From Dictyocoela muelleri (lineage: Eukaryota > Microsporidia): 14,173 nt of DNA. The stretch covers positions 1 to 14,173 of the forward strand of contig SDVU01000379.1 of assembly GCA_016256075.1 (NCBI GenBank), read 5' to 3'. This document shows positions 1 through 7,425 of this stretch, in pieces. Made by a program: the position numbers and the translations under genes. Below the pieces are notes generated by a model. That model ran no database searches and had not been told where the DNA came from. It worked only from the letters and a program-made list of their open reading frames with translations. Position 1 is the stretch's first letter, and the number at the start of each line of letters is the position of its first letter.

Positions 1-120
1 GTTTTTGACCGCTTAACGTCATTCCTTCATTATTTATTAAAGAGTGACGTCAGCGGGATTCGAACCACGATACTTAAATTTTACATTCATGAGTGTTAAC
101 CACTGATCTATCTGTCCCGG
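1..120 (-). mobile_element. tRNA-headed SINE-like repeat, copy A (cut by window edge)
   Basis: Read on the minus strand, this starts near 118 with a tRNA-like head. A box A match, TAGATCAGTGG, lies at 100-110 and a box B match, GGTTCGAATCC, at 56-66. These are the two halves of an internal RNA polymerase III promoter. The expected acceptor and T stems do not pair well, so this is a decayed tRNA-derived head and not a tRNA gene. The body start (about 1-49) matches the same part of copies B and E. The repeat ends a piggyBac reading frame at 121, so it probably inserted there. The SINE label is inference from the tRNA head plus multiple copies. Confidence 0.6.
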
Positions 121-416
121 TAAATTTTTGTGTCCACATGTTTGTTTTCCGTTTGATCGGATAATATTTAATCATCTGATAAAACTTATCTACGCCAACC
201 ATGTATTTATTATATTCATCTAATACAAAGGACACTTAGAGCCCTTAATTTACACAGTATCATTACAATTGTCGCAATTCCTTATCATAACAACTGGTTT
301 TCTATCAAGTAATATAAACACTATTGTGCTATTTTTTTAAAAAATTGTCGTTTCTCATTTAGTAACTTGTTTTTTACTTATAATATTTTCAGGACCCCTT
401 ATTTTATACCTAAGAG
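121..416 (-). pseudogene. piggyBac-like transposase, C-terminal part of catalytic domain (broken)
   Basis: The minus strand reads a stretch containing YNKYMVGVDKFYQ followed by YYPIKRKTNMW. This matches the piggyBac (DDE_Tnp_1_7) signature around the third catalytic Asp, normally YN..MGGVD..DQ...Y...RK. Upstream on the same strand, RKPVV in another frame fits the segment that precedes it in the family, so at least one frameshift is present, along with stops. The part nearest 416 reads YKIRGPE, which follows the GTLR motif in piggyBac proteins. The GTLR half lies beyond the Merlin element at 1864 onward. The C-terminal Cys-rich finger is missing because copy A of the tRNA-headed repeat takes over at 120. 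Non-functional relic. Confidence 0.75.
409..416. repeat. 8-bp target site duplication, left copy
   Basis: CCTAAGAG here and at 1864-1871 bracket the Merlin-type element exactly. The repeat encodes part of the piggyBac motif TLR on the minus strand. Confidence 0.65.
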
Positions 417-427
417 AGTTCTACCTC

Positions 428-689
428 GTTCATACTACCCAAAATTTTTTTTGTAAAATAAATGAAAAAAAAACGTCTTCTAGAATATTTTATCTGTTTA
501 TCTACAAAATCTTTGCCTTTTTCTATAAAAAATAATCAAATACATCTAATTACCTAATTTAGTTTAGCCAAATTAGGTAATTCTGTATATTTGATTATTT
601 TTTATAGAAAAGGGCAAAGATTTCGTAGATAAACAAATGAGAATACCATATTAAGTTTTTTTTTACAAAAAAATTTAGGTAGTATGAAC
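428..689. repeat. Palindromic (foldback) left end of the Merlin element
   Basis: The segment starts GTTCATACTACCC and ends with its inverse, GTAGTATGAAC. Its two halves pair over most of their length, for instance ATCAAATACA near 535 against TGTATATTTGAT near 583. The centre is near 560, with ATTACCTAATTT facing AAATTAGGTAAT. The other end of the element (1667-1854) is built the same way from related sequence, including an ACGTCT block and TATCTGTT. It could be a short non-autonomous copy of the same family inserted at the tip, or part of the original end structure. Confidence 0.7.
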
Positions 690-699
690 AGATATAAAT

Positions 700-1615
700 A
701 AAACCTCCTTATAAAATTTTTAAAAATTATTAATAAAAATGATTGATAAAAAATCACTGAACTTGATATTTTTTTCAATTCCAGAAGAAAATAAACATAG
801 CAAAATGATCTTCAATATCATCGAGAGTAATAACATATGTTAAAGTATTATTTTTTAATGTGTATCACTAGTTTTTCATTTTTTTAGGTATTTGTCTTAG
901 TAATCGGATCAACAGATTTTTTTTATGGTAGACAGTATCATGAAAATACCCAATATCTTTCAATGTATTGTATGCGCTCCATTGATCCGAAATAATATAC
1001 AAATATTTTATAATTTATGATTGTATAATAGGGGTATATGCAATTATATCTCGCGAAAAACCCCTCTGTAAATAACATTTGACACTTTTAGCTTCTATTG
1101 CATTCCATATCCATACTGACTTCTTCCTACTGTCTTTTTATATTTTATTTTTACCTATTGTGTTTTTTTCTATCTGGAGTTCTTTAAATAGGCATACTAT
1201 TTTAATGGGATTATTTAATATATAGTTTTTAATTTCTTTCTTATTAAGGTTAGCAGGATTATATATCCTTGAAAAGATATATCACAATTTTTTGATAAAT
1301 AATCGAGAGGGAAGTCATCTCTTGCAAAAAAATAATAACAGAATTTCAAAATTGTATTGATATCAAATTTGAGATCATTTAATTATGAATTTATCAATAT
1401 ATTGTAAGGTTTTGTGCAGTTTGAACAAAAATAACAAATTCCATAACGTTATAGTGATTTTTTTGAATTTTCAACTTTCCCCTACATTTTGGAATTTTCT
1501 ATTTTCAATTATAATTCCAGCATTTTATAAATTTTTACTATTTCTTTCAGAGTTTTTAAGGAGTTCAAAAAATTCTTCGTCTTTCAATTTGTTAATTTTA
1601 TAATAGTTAATGTTT
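700..1615 (-). pseudogene. Merlin/IS1595-like transposase (ISXO2-type DDE domain), broken
   Basis: Reading the minus strand from about 1610, an N-terminal stretch (KLKDEEFFELLKNSE) is followed by zinc-ribbon remnants: PKCRGKL near 1480 and, in another frame, CYFCSNC near 1420. Next comes a catalytic-domain stretch, EKNTIGKNKI then KSVWIWNAIEAKSVKCYL, the place of the family's EIDE..fgkrKy...WVfGgie. The strongest match is IISDQWSAYNTLKDIGYFHDTV (979-993 encodes SDQW), which carries the second catalytic Asp. After a frameshift, DPITKTNT and NEKLVIHIKK correspond to the segment with the catalytic Glu. The first Asp of the usual IDE appears as IEK. There are several stops and at least three frame changes. 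The host of this family in eukaryotes is the Merlin superfamily. Confidence 0.72.
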
Positions 1616-1666
1616 ATATTTATAATTTAATTTCCAAAAAAATATGTGGAATTTTAATTTCTATGT

Positions 1667-1854
1667 GTTCATACTAATTATTTTTTTGAATTAAAAAAAG
1701 AAAAAACGTCTACTAGTGTATATTTATCTGTTGATTTACAAAATTTTTGCATTTTATATAGAAAAATGTAAAAAATTTACAAATCAACAGATGAAAATAT
1801 CCAACTAGACGTTTTTTTCTTTATTTTACAAAAAAAAATTTGGGTGATATGAAC
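1667..1854. repeat. Palindromic (foldback) right end of the Merlin element
   Basis: The segment begins GTTCATACTAATT and ends GGGTGATATGAAC, with long pairing arms: ATCTGTTGATTT at about 1728 against AAATCAACAGAT at about 1780. It shares the ACGTCT and TATCTGTT blocks and both tips with the left-end palindrome, so the two are one family. A shorter spacer than the left end shows that the two have diverged by indels. Confidence 0.68.
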
Positions 1855-1863
1855 TGAAGAACC

Positions 1864-2404
1864 CCTAAGAGTACCTGTCGTGTATTTTCTGGCGTCTATA
1901 ATTAATAGAACAAAATATATGAATTATATAAATTGTCCATAAAAAGCTTTCTTTTTGTACCACAACATTTTTGCATAAAGTGAAAACGGTTTCGTTCAAT
2001 AAAGTTTTTTAACCGACAATCTTCATGTTGCATACAAAACTTGTAATTGAATCTGCTAAGAAGTATAACTTCAAATTACATAAATCTGGTTTTATAGAAG
2101 AACAAACCCTATTATTTATTTGAACCTTTGAGGTATCATTCCTTCATCTATAGAAAAATATTTATCGGGACTATAAATTTGTCTAAAAGACTATCATTCC
2201 TTCTATAATACGAAAGATTTTTAAAGCTTATTCCTTTTGTTTTTTTTGAACTGATACAGTTTATATGTTTGCTGATAAATTTGAATTTATCAAACTTCGT
2301 AATTTGCCTATCTGAGGATAATAATAAAATGTCTTTCTGCTATTACAACAATGATGAACATTAGGCACATTGTATATCCCATGAATCAAAAGGATCTACA
2401 TATA
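1864..2404 (-). pseudogene. piggyBac-like transposase, central catalytic part (broken)
   Basis: The minus strand reads YSPDKYFSIDEGMIPQR near 2165-2120. This is the first catalytic Asp region of piggyBac, normally ..lsvDE.mv.fkGR. It is followed by SIKPDLCNLKLYFLADSIT, matching the KP..wG.K.f.l.ds.t block. Further on, ETVFTLCKNVV and, after a frameshift, MDNLYNSY give the second catalytic Asp (family DNfytS). The part next to 1871 reads TGTLR, the family's GTLR motif. All three catalytic Asp residues of piggyBac are thus visible when the piece at 121-416 is included. Several stops and frameshifts make it dead. The N-terminal region is not found; a pogo/Tigger element starts at 2405, and I could not recognise piggyBac coding sequence beyond it. 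Confidence 0.75.
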
Positions 2405-4260
2405 AAGTCAGCCCTCCATTTTTTGACATTTATGGGGATTTAAAAAAGTGCCCAAAAATGGGGGTGCCGAAAATTGAGAGGAAAATATAGTCTTTTAAAA
2501 ATTTTTTATTAAAACAACCCAAAAGTGTTTTTTTTTCTTATTTTTATGTTTTTTTGAATACAGCAATTGTTAAAAATGCTCCATAGCGTCATATGTTGGT
2601 TGCTATATTTTTTCTTTAAAAGCATATGCTTTCACAATTTTTAAAGAATTAAAAGCTTCGTCTACAGTAAAAACTTTTTTCTGTTAATTCATCGTCATGA
2701 TTTGCTAAAAAGATTTCATTTGGATTATGGTTGTCATAATATCAATAGTAGAAGATATATTTTAAAACGCGTTATTTTCATCATGATTTTTTGAAAGTAT
2801 AGAAACTTCTGAATTTGGATCATATAGGACATAATCGTTTTGTTCTACGACATCCTCTATAGGAATGTGTTTAGTAATTTCTTCGAAATTTTCTATTAAT
2901 TGATTATCAAGATATTATACGGCGTTAATTTCTTCAATGGGCTCAGTAATCGTGCCTTTTTAAAACGGTTAGAAATAGTATCTCTAGTAACTTCATCCCA
3001 GGCATATTTAGAAAATGTTATTGCATCTCTCATGTTAATTTTTTATAGAGATCTTCAATGCTAGCACCCGTCGTAATTTCATTCACAATATATGTGAGTT
3101 GATGGTTATAAAATTTAGATTTGAAACCTCTAATAATCCCAGCATCAAGTGGTTGAAGACGGGAAGTACTGTTTTTTGGCAAATGAAGTTATTCAATATT
3201 CGTCAATTCAAAAATAACTTTATGGGAAGAACGGTTGTCTAGCAAAAAAAGAATTTTTTTTGTTTTTTTTGAACATAACATTTAAATCAAACAACCAGCG
3301 ATTGAAATCTATGCTTTTCATACAAGCACTTTTATTATGAAAATAATCACAAAAGAATTTTCTATAAAATCAATTAAAAGCCCTTGGATTTGCAAACTTA
3401 CCGATTATTACGGGTTTCAATTTAGAAGTTCTTGTAATATTAAAGACCAGCATAACCGTTATTCTGTCTTTAAAACCCATTATTCCACTCCTTGCTTTCG
3501 TAAAAAAACTCTTCTTTGGTGCAAGTTTGTAGAAAAGGCCTGTTTAATCACAATTATAAACGTTTTCTTCACCATATTCGAATACTTTTCTCTTTAAAAT
3601 TCTTATGAATTCATTATAATTTTGATTTTTTACGTTAAAACTTTCGCTTGAACAGATTTTTTTAAGGAGATGTTATGCCTTTTTAAATTTATATAAAAAT
3701 TCATTCGAAGTGTTAAATTTTAGAAAATTTAACCTGATTTTATCATCTTTAGACGCACAAATTCTTCGTTTATGGAAAAAGATTATGCTTTGTTAACCTT
3801 ATCGGTTAAAAATCCACCATGATATTCTATGAGATCTACCCATTCTTTTAATTTTATATCTAAAATATTATACTTCATATTTTTTTGATGCAGATGTAAG
3901 ATTTGGATTCTTTAGATATGATTCTTTGATCGGCTGTTCATTGTTAATATAATTTATTATTGATCTTCTATAAATTTTTTGTTTTAAACTTTAAGCTGAA
4001 ATGTTCTGCTATTCTTGAATTGGTGATTTCTTTGTTTGATTTTTTATATTCTATAATTTACAATTTTTGTTGGAAAGTTAAACTTTTGAACCCCAAACCT
4101 TCTTCTTTTTTTGTCATCTGAGGGTTAAATCTTTTAAAAAAATTTAAGAAAAAACGCCAAAAATTGGGGGTATAAGTAGAAATTAAACGAAAAAAAATAT
4201 TTTACGCTAAAAATTAGGGAGTGCCAAAAATCGGGGGTGCCAAAAATCAGGAGTTGACTG
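2405..4260 (-). mobile_element. pogo/Tigger-type DNA transposon relic (1.86 kb)
   Basis: The right end read inward is CAGTCAACTCCTGATTTTTG. The left end is AGTCAGCCCTCCATTTTTTG, an imperfect inverted match. Both are flanked by TA (2403-2404 and 4261-4262), the target duplication of the Tc1/mariner/pogo group. CAGT.GA-type tips are typical of Tigger elements. Both ends also carry repeated GTGCCAAAAATCGGGG-like motifs, at 2448-2475 and 4220-4250, which are likely transposase-binding subterminal repeats. Inside is one decayed transposase on the minus strand. Confidence 0.72.
2571..4117 (-). pseudogene. pogo/Tigger transposase with CENP-B-like DNA-binding domains, broken
   Basis: Minus strand, start codon at 4115-4117 (MTKKEEGLGF). 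An N-terminal helix-turn-helix of the CENP-B/psq type follows: SLTFQQKL, a stop, then IIEYKKSNKEITNSRIAEHF. A second CENP-B-type segment reads LKEWVDLIEYHGGFLTDK near 3840. The DDE_1 catalytic core is recognisable. NCD*TGLFYK at about 3549 gives the first Asp. LDNRSSHKV near 3230 gives the second, and LQPLDAGIIRGF near 3150 the third, about 30 residues later as in the DD30D spacing of pogo relatives. WDEVTRDTISNRFKKA and, in another frame, VDEAFNSLKIVKAYAF near 2620 fit the Tigger C-terminus. Multiple stops and frameshifts are present. As in the family, it would have bound and cut its own ends. Confidence 0.78.
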
Positions 4261-4263
4261 TAT

Positions 4264-4291
4264 GTACATATATATATATATATATATATAT
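4264..4291. repeat. TA dinucleotide microsatellite
   Basis: An uninterrupted run of alternating T and A directly follows the right end and TA duplication of the Tigger element. Confidence 0.9.
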
Positions 4292-4542
4292 GTAAATAAA
4301 AAAATTTTGTCGTCCAAAATTAAAAAAAAATCTAGATGATTGATATACTAAAGGTTTATATTGTTTTATTAATAATTAATCAAAAAATTATATAATTTAA
4401 GCAAATTTTTTTTCTAGTACGGTTACCTTTTCATTTATTTTCACATTATTAAAAAAAATTATCTGCAAATAAAAAAGTGGTCACCTTGATATTTTAAATT
4501 TTCGTCCAATAGACATTTAAAAATTTGTTTTATTTAGACTCT

Positions 4543-4842
4543 TATGAGCAGACTTTATACCGTTAAAAAAATCGAAATTATTTCTTTATTTAAGGCCAAT
4601 TACAGTAATAGAGAAATTGGGAAAAAATAATATTTCCTCAATCATCAGTAGCCAGAATTATAAAAAAATACAAGGATTATAATACTTAAAACATTTAAAA
4701 AATAGAAGAAAAAAAGCTTGATAATAGTTTGAAAATTATATTTTTAAAATAAAATATTCTAATATGAGAAATTCTTGTAGAAATTGGCTTAAAAGTTGAA
4801 TGCAAATAAAATATCAATTTCAGCCACCTCATGCAAAATATC
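4543..4842 (+). pseudogene. Tc1/mariner-like transposase, N-terminal remnant
   Basis: An ATG at 4543 opens MSRLYTVKKIEIISLF and then KANYSNREIGKK, a paired-type helix-turn-helix like that of Tc1 transposases (..k..i..l...g.s..eIa...). In a second frame, SSVARIIKKYKDYN continues the same domain, and ILVEIGLKVECK lies where the second helix-turn-helix begins. At least one frameshift and several stops are present. The catalytic domain is absent because a tRNA-headed repeat starts at about 4843. The 250 bases upstream (4292-4542) are AT-rich, with two TCGTCCAA motifs (about 4310 and 4502) that may belong to the element's end. I could not find a matching right end. Confidence 0.55.
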
Positions 4843-5316
4843 TGAATATATATTACATATTACATGTTGACAACATCAATAGCTACCAAACCGGAGAGTT
4901 GTCTCCTATCCTTGTCTTTGACCTTTGTTTCCTGGTGTTCCAATAATACGCCACCATCCTAAGCTACCCAGAAGACCAGCTGTATAGGCGATCTTCGTTT
5001 TATCAATGACTCAGCAGTATAAAGTAATTAGTGACTTTTCATGAATTTATATTTTTCACCACTTTTTGCCGAAATGCGTCACCGCACTCATCTTCACACC
5101 TAAGAGAGTCTCTTATGCTTTATTTTCATATTAGAAATATCTTAAGAAGCTATACAACACCGGAACAAATGTCTATCAATACTATATTTATTGACCGATT
5201 AATGTAATTACATCATTATTTATTAAATAGTGACAACAGCGGGATTTGAACCTTAATACTTAAGTTTTACATCTAATATTCATAGATACTGCGCCATTTG
5301 GTCTGTTATATTTGAT
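4843..5316 (-). mobile_element. tRNA-headed SINE-like repeat, copy B (most complete)
   Basis: On the minus strand, the tRNA-like head comes first: box A-like TGGCGCAGTATC at 5285-5296 and a canonical box B, GGTTCAAATCC, at 5242-5252. A body of about 390 bp and an AT-rich tail (CATGTAATATGTAATATATA) near 4845-4865 follow. Body landmarks shared with copies D, E and F are GTGCGG(C/T)GACGCAT, then GGCAAAAAGT, ACCAGGAA.CAAAGGTC and GGAGACAACTCTC. Copy B is the most diverged. A promoter at the head and a body that is lost piecemeal in other copies are typical of RNA-polymerase-III retroposons. No protein is encoded. Confidence 0.6.
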
Positions 5317-5415
5317 ATATATTATATATTACATACTGAAAACATCCATGGCAGCCCACTCGGAGAGTTGTTGTCAACAATAGTCTTTAGACCTTTGGTT
5401 CCCGGCGTTATCATT
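5317..5415 (-). mobile_element. tRNA-headed SINE-like repeat, copy C (tail fragment)
   Basis: Only the tail-proximal part is present: CATGGATGTTTTCAGTATG, GAGAGTTG with its partner, and ACCTTTGG, all read relative to copy B. Its tail directly abuts the head of copy B with a conserved short spacer (ATATATCAAATATAACAGA). This is the same head-next-to-tail junction as seen at copy D. It stops at about 5415, where element X begins. Confidence 0.55.
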
Positions 5416-6042
5416 CCGAAAAAATGCCTTATACATTTTTTTGGATTATTTTTAAGCATTTAGTCCACAAAAATACCGCGAAAAAAATAACTATATGGTT
5501 AATATTAACTTTTCGAACGCCAAACAAACACACATCCCAGATCAGCACCCACTCATTTTTCAATAAAATATATTTATATTATGACATACAAAAAAACATT
5601 ACTCTTAATTGTGTCTAAAATTTATAGGGATGGTGCAAAAATTTCTTTTATACTTTTGGTAGGGGTTTTTTCCATTTTTAGGAGATTATCAAAAAAACAA
5701 TTATTTAAGGGAAAGGGAAGGAGTAAAAAATTAAAATATTAGCAACTTAAATATTTTAAATATTTTGAATTTCAAGACTAAGAAATTAATATGTTTTATT
5801 TAAAAAAAATTTTTTTATTTATATTTTAGTGACTTTTAAACCCCCTTTTCTTTTAAAAAGAGAATAAACGACAATTAAATAACTTATTTAATGAATTTAA
5901 AAACATTTTTTAAATTTTGGATTTTTTTTTTAAATTTATTTAGTTTTAATTAATATAAAAAAACTGCTGATTGACTGAAAGAGGCAAAAAATTGGACTGC
6001 ATTCGCTCATTTAAAAATGTGACATTTAGGTTGAAGTTATTT

Positions 6043-6117
6043 GGTGCGGGGCTTATTAGAGGTAGGTGTTGAATTGGGGTGGGTTTTGATCTGGGGTGTG
6101 AGTTGATCTGGGGTGAG
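6043..6117 (+). other. G-rich patch with repeated GATCTGGGGTG
   Basis: In otherwise AT-rich sequence, five runs of three or more G occur, including GGGGTGGG and two copies of TTGATCTGGGGTG. Two of the inter-run loops exceed 10 bases, so any G-quadruplex would be weak. No coding sense was found. Confidence 0.6.
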
Positions 6118-6134
6118 TACTGCTCTCGAGTTCG

Positions 6135-6243
6135 TCATTAATTAATAATAAATTAATAATTAAAATTAATAATTAAAATTAATTTATAAAAATAAATTTA
6201 TAAAAATAAATTTATAAAAATAAATTTATAAAAATAAATTATA
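6135..6243. repeat. AT minisatellites (about 15-bp and 14-bp periods)
   Basis: TTAATAATTAAAA-type units run from 6135 to 6180, followed by about 4.5 copies of the 14-bp unit AATTTATAAAAATA at 6181-6243. Confidence 0.85.
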
Positions 6244-6766
6244 AGATAAACGCACTCTAAAAGCAGTTTTTTAATTAAAATATATTTAATAAGATTAAAT
6301 TTACGCCCAAGTTATAAAATATTCATTTTTTTTCACGGCGATTTAGATTGATTTTTTTTACATAACACTGTTTTTCTTTTTGCAATTTATATTCGACTAC
6401 TTTTAAATTCATAATCTATATATTAGTAATATTTCTTACTTTTTTAATTGTAGGTTACCTCTTGTAATTTTTTATTATTAAGCTCATTTATAGATTTCAG
6501 AAAGTATTAAAATTAGATTTAGCTAATTTTTTTTTCTCATTAGTCTTTCATCTTCACAATACATATCTTTAACTGATATGAATTTTATTTGTATATAATA
6601 ATGATTGAAAAATAATATACATACAATATTTTTCATGTTTATTATTAATGTTTCTTAATTAATTTATTATTATTAATTAATATTTCAATATAGTTATTTT
6701 TTCTACGGCATTTTGCGGACTAAATACCTAAAAATTATCTAAAAAATGCTTACGGCATTTTTAGGA

Positions 6767-7191
6767 AACCCTAATACTTAACCTTTACATCCAAGAGTCT
6801 TGACCACTGAGCTATCTGCTCTGTTAGAATTGATATATTATATATATTACATGCTGACTATATCTATAACTTGCCAGCCAGAGAGTTGTCTCCAACAATA
6901 TTCTTTAGACCTTTGGTTCCTGTTGTTCCAATAATACGTCACAACTTAGCTACCCAGAGGCCCGGTTGTATACGCGATTTTCTTTTTATCAATTTCTCAG
7001 CAAGATACGGGTAATTAGAGGCTTTAGAGATATTTTCCACTACTTTTTGCCGAGATGCGTCGCCGCACTCATCCACACACTTAGGGGAGTTCTTTCTACT
7101 TCATTGTCATAATAGACCAATTCTTAATCAGCTATACCACACTGGAATAACTGTATATCAATACTAAATTTATTGACCGTTAAATGAAACC
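6767..7191 (-). mobile_element. tRNA-headed SINE-like repeats: head fragment plus copy D body
   Basis: At 6767-6825 the minus strand carries a tRNA-like head with a perfect box A (TAGCTCAGTGG, 6804-6814). Its box B is cut at the junction with element X. Immediately upstream on that strand is the tail of copy D (CATGTAATATATATAATATA). The copy D body extends to 7191, where it ends at TTTCATTTAACGG just before its own head would start; the MULE-bearing block follows. The body landmarks match copies B, E and F. The segment 7032-7191 is nearly identical to 10110-10269. Confidence 0.6.
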
Positions 7192-7195
7192 ATAT

Positions 7196-7349
7196 CCGTT
7201 AAAATGACAAAGTCATTTTAACGGATGGGGGTTTTGTCATTTATCCGTTAAAATGACAAAAAAAGATCGGATTTTTAATAATAATACAGAATGTATGGAT
7301 ATCAAAGTGTAAACGGCGACAGGAAAAAACGACAAAGTCGTTTTTTCGG
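7196..7349 (+). repeat. ~155-bp direct repeat flanking the MULE, left copy
   Basis: The segment matches 9115-9269 with roughly ten differences by eye and runs in the same orientation. It contains a 29-base hairpin at its start (7196-7224: 13-bp perfect stem, AAA loop, core GACAAAGTC). A second hairpin of the same core lies at its end (7323-7347, 11-bp stem). It also has a run TAATAATAATACAGAA and GTGTAAACGGCGACA. Its direct orientation means it is not a terminal inverted repeat of the MULE. Confidence 0.8.
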
Positions 7350-7400
7350 TTTTTCCGGAAAAATCACGGAAATAAAAACCGGAAAAACGCCGGATTTTTT
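7350..7400 (+). repeat. MULE terminal inverted repeat, left
   Basis: TTTTTCCGGAAAAATCACGG and the following bases up to CGCCGGATTTTTT recur in reverse complement at 9039-9090, with about one mismatch. They also recur directly at 8825-8866. Long terminal inverted repeats next to the transposase are usual for MULEs. Confidence 0.72.
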
Positions 7401-7425
7401 AACCCTTATAAAAGACTTTGAAATC

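Larger units (their letters stand above)
417..1863 (-). mobile_element. Merlin (IS1595/ISXO2-like) DNA transposon relic
   Basis: A 1.45-kb element with imperfect inverted ends: AGTTCT..CTCGTTCATACTACCC on the left, and GGTTCT..CAGTTCATATCACCC on the right read in reverse complement. It is flanked by the exact 8-bp direct repeat CCTAAGAG at 409-416 and 1864-1871. Merlin elements make 8-9-bp target duplications, so the size fits the transposase type found inside. Each end continues inward as a palindrome carrying an inverted copy of the same tip (428-689 and 1667-1854). The element sits inside a piggyBac transposase and is therefore younger than it. Its own transposase is broken, so it is a relic. 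Confidence 0.72.
5416..6766. mobile_element. Element X: DNA transposon-like unit with ~80-bp inverted ends, family unknown
   Basis: The left end (5416-5496) and the reverse complement of the right end (6688-6766) align over about 80 bp. They share AAAATGCC at the tips, then GGTATTTAGTCC-like and AATAACTATAT blocks. Both ends interrupt tRNA-headed repeat sequence, so it looks like an insertion. The 1.2-kb interior has no coding region I can recognise on either strand. It holds T- and A-rich sequence, a G-rich patch at 6043-6117 and AT minisatellites at 6135-6243. No target duplication is evident. It could be a non-autonomous element or one whose gene has decayed beyond reading. Confidence 0.55.

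Noticed and set aside
50-118. tRNA genes at the four box A/box B sites
   Set aside because: The acceptor and T stems do not pair and box B is lost at 6767. The same sequence leads into a shared repeat body, so these are repeat heads.
1385-1603. Plus-strand 72-codon open stretch
   Set aside because: It lies opposite the zinc-ribbon region of the Merlin-type transposase and has no coding signature of its own.
3337-3597. Plus-strand 86-codon open stretch
   Set aside because: It is antisense to the catalytic core of the Tigger transposase, which explains the sequence fully.
5424-5618. 64-codon open stretch at the start of element X
   Set aside because: Its first third is the terminal inverted repeat, and the rest matches nothing I recognise.
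6070-6117. Telomere-like TTGGGG repeats
   Set aside because: The G-runs sit in a longer irregular unit with GATC, only two copies are regular, and both sides are internal transposon sequence.
5944-6283. Nested inverted-repeat element inside element X
   Set aside because: Only about 12 bp plus a loose A/T run match between the ends, which is within chance in such AT-rich sequence.
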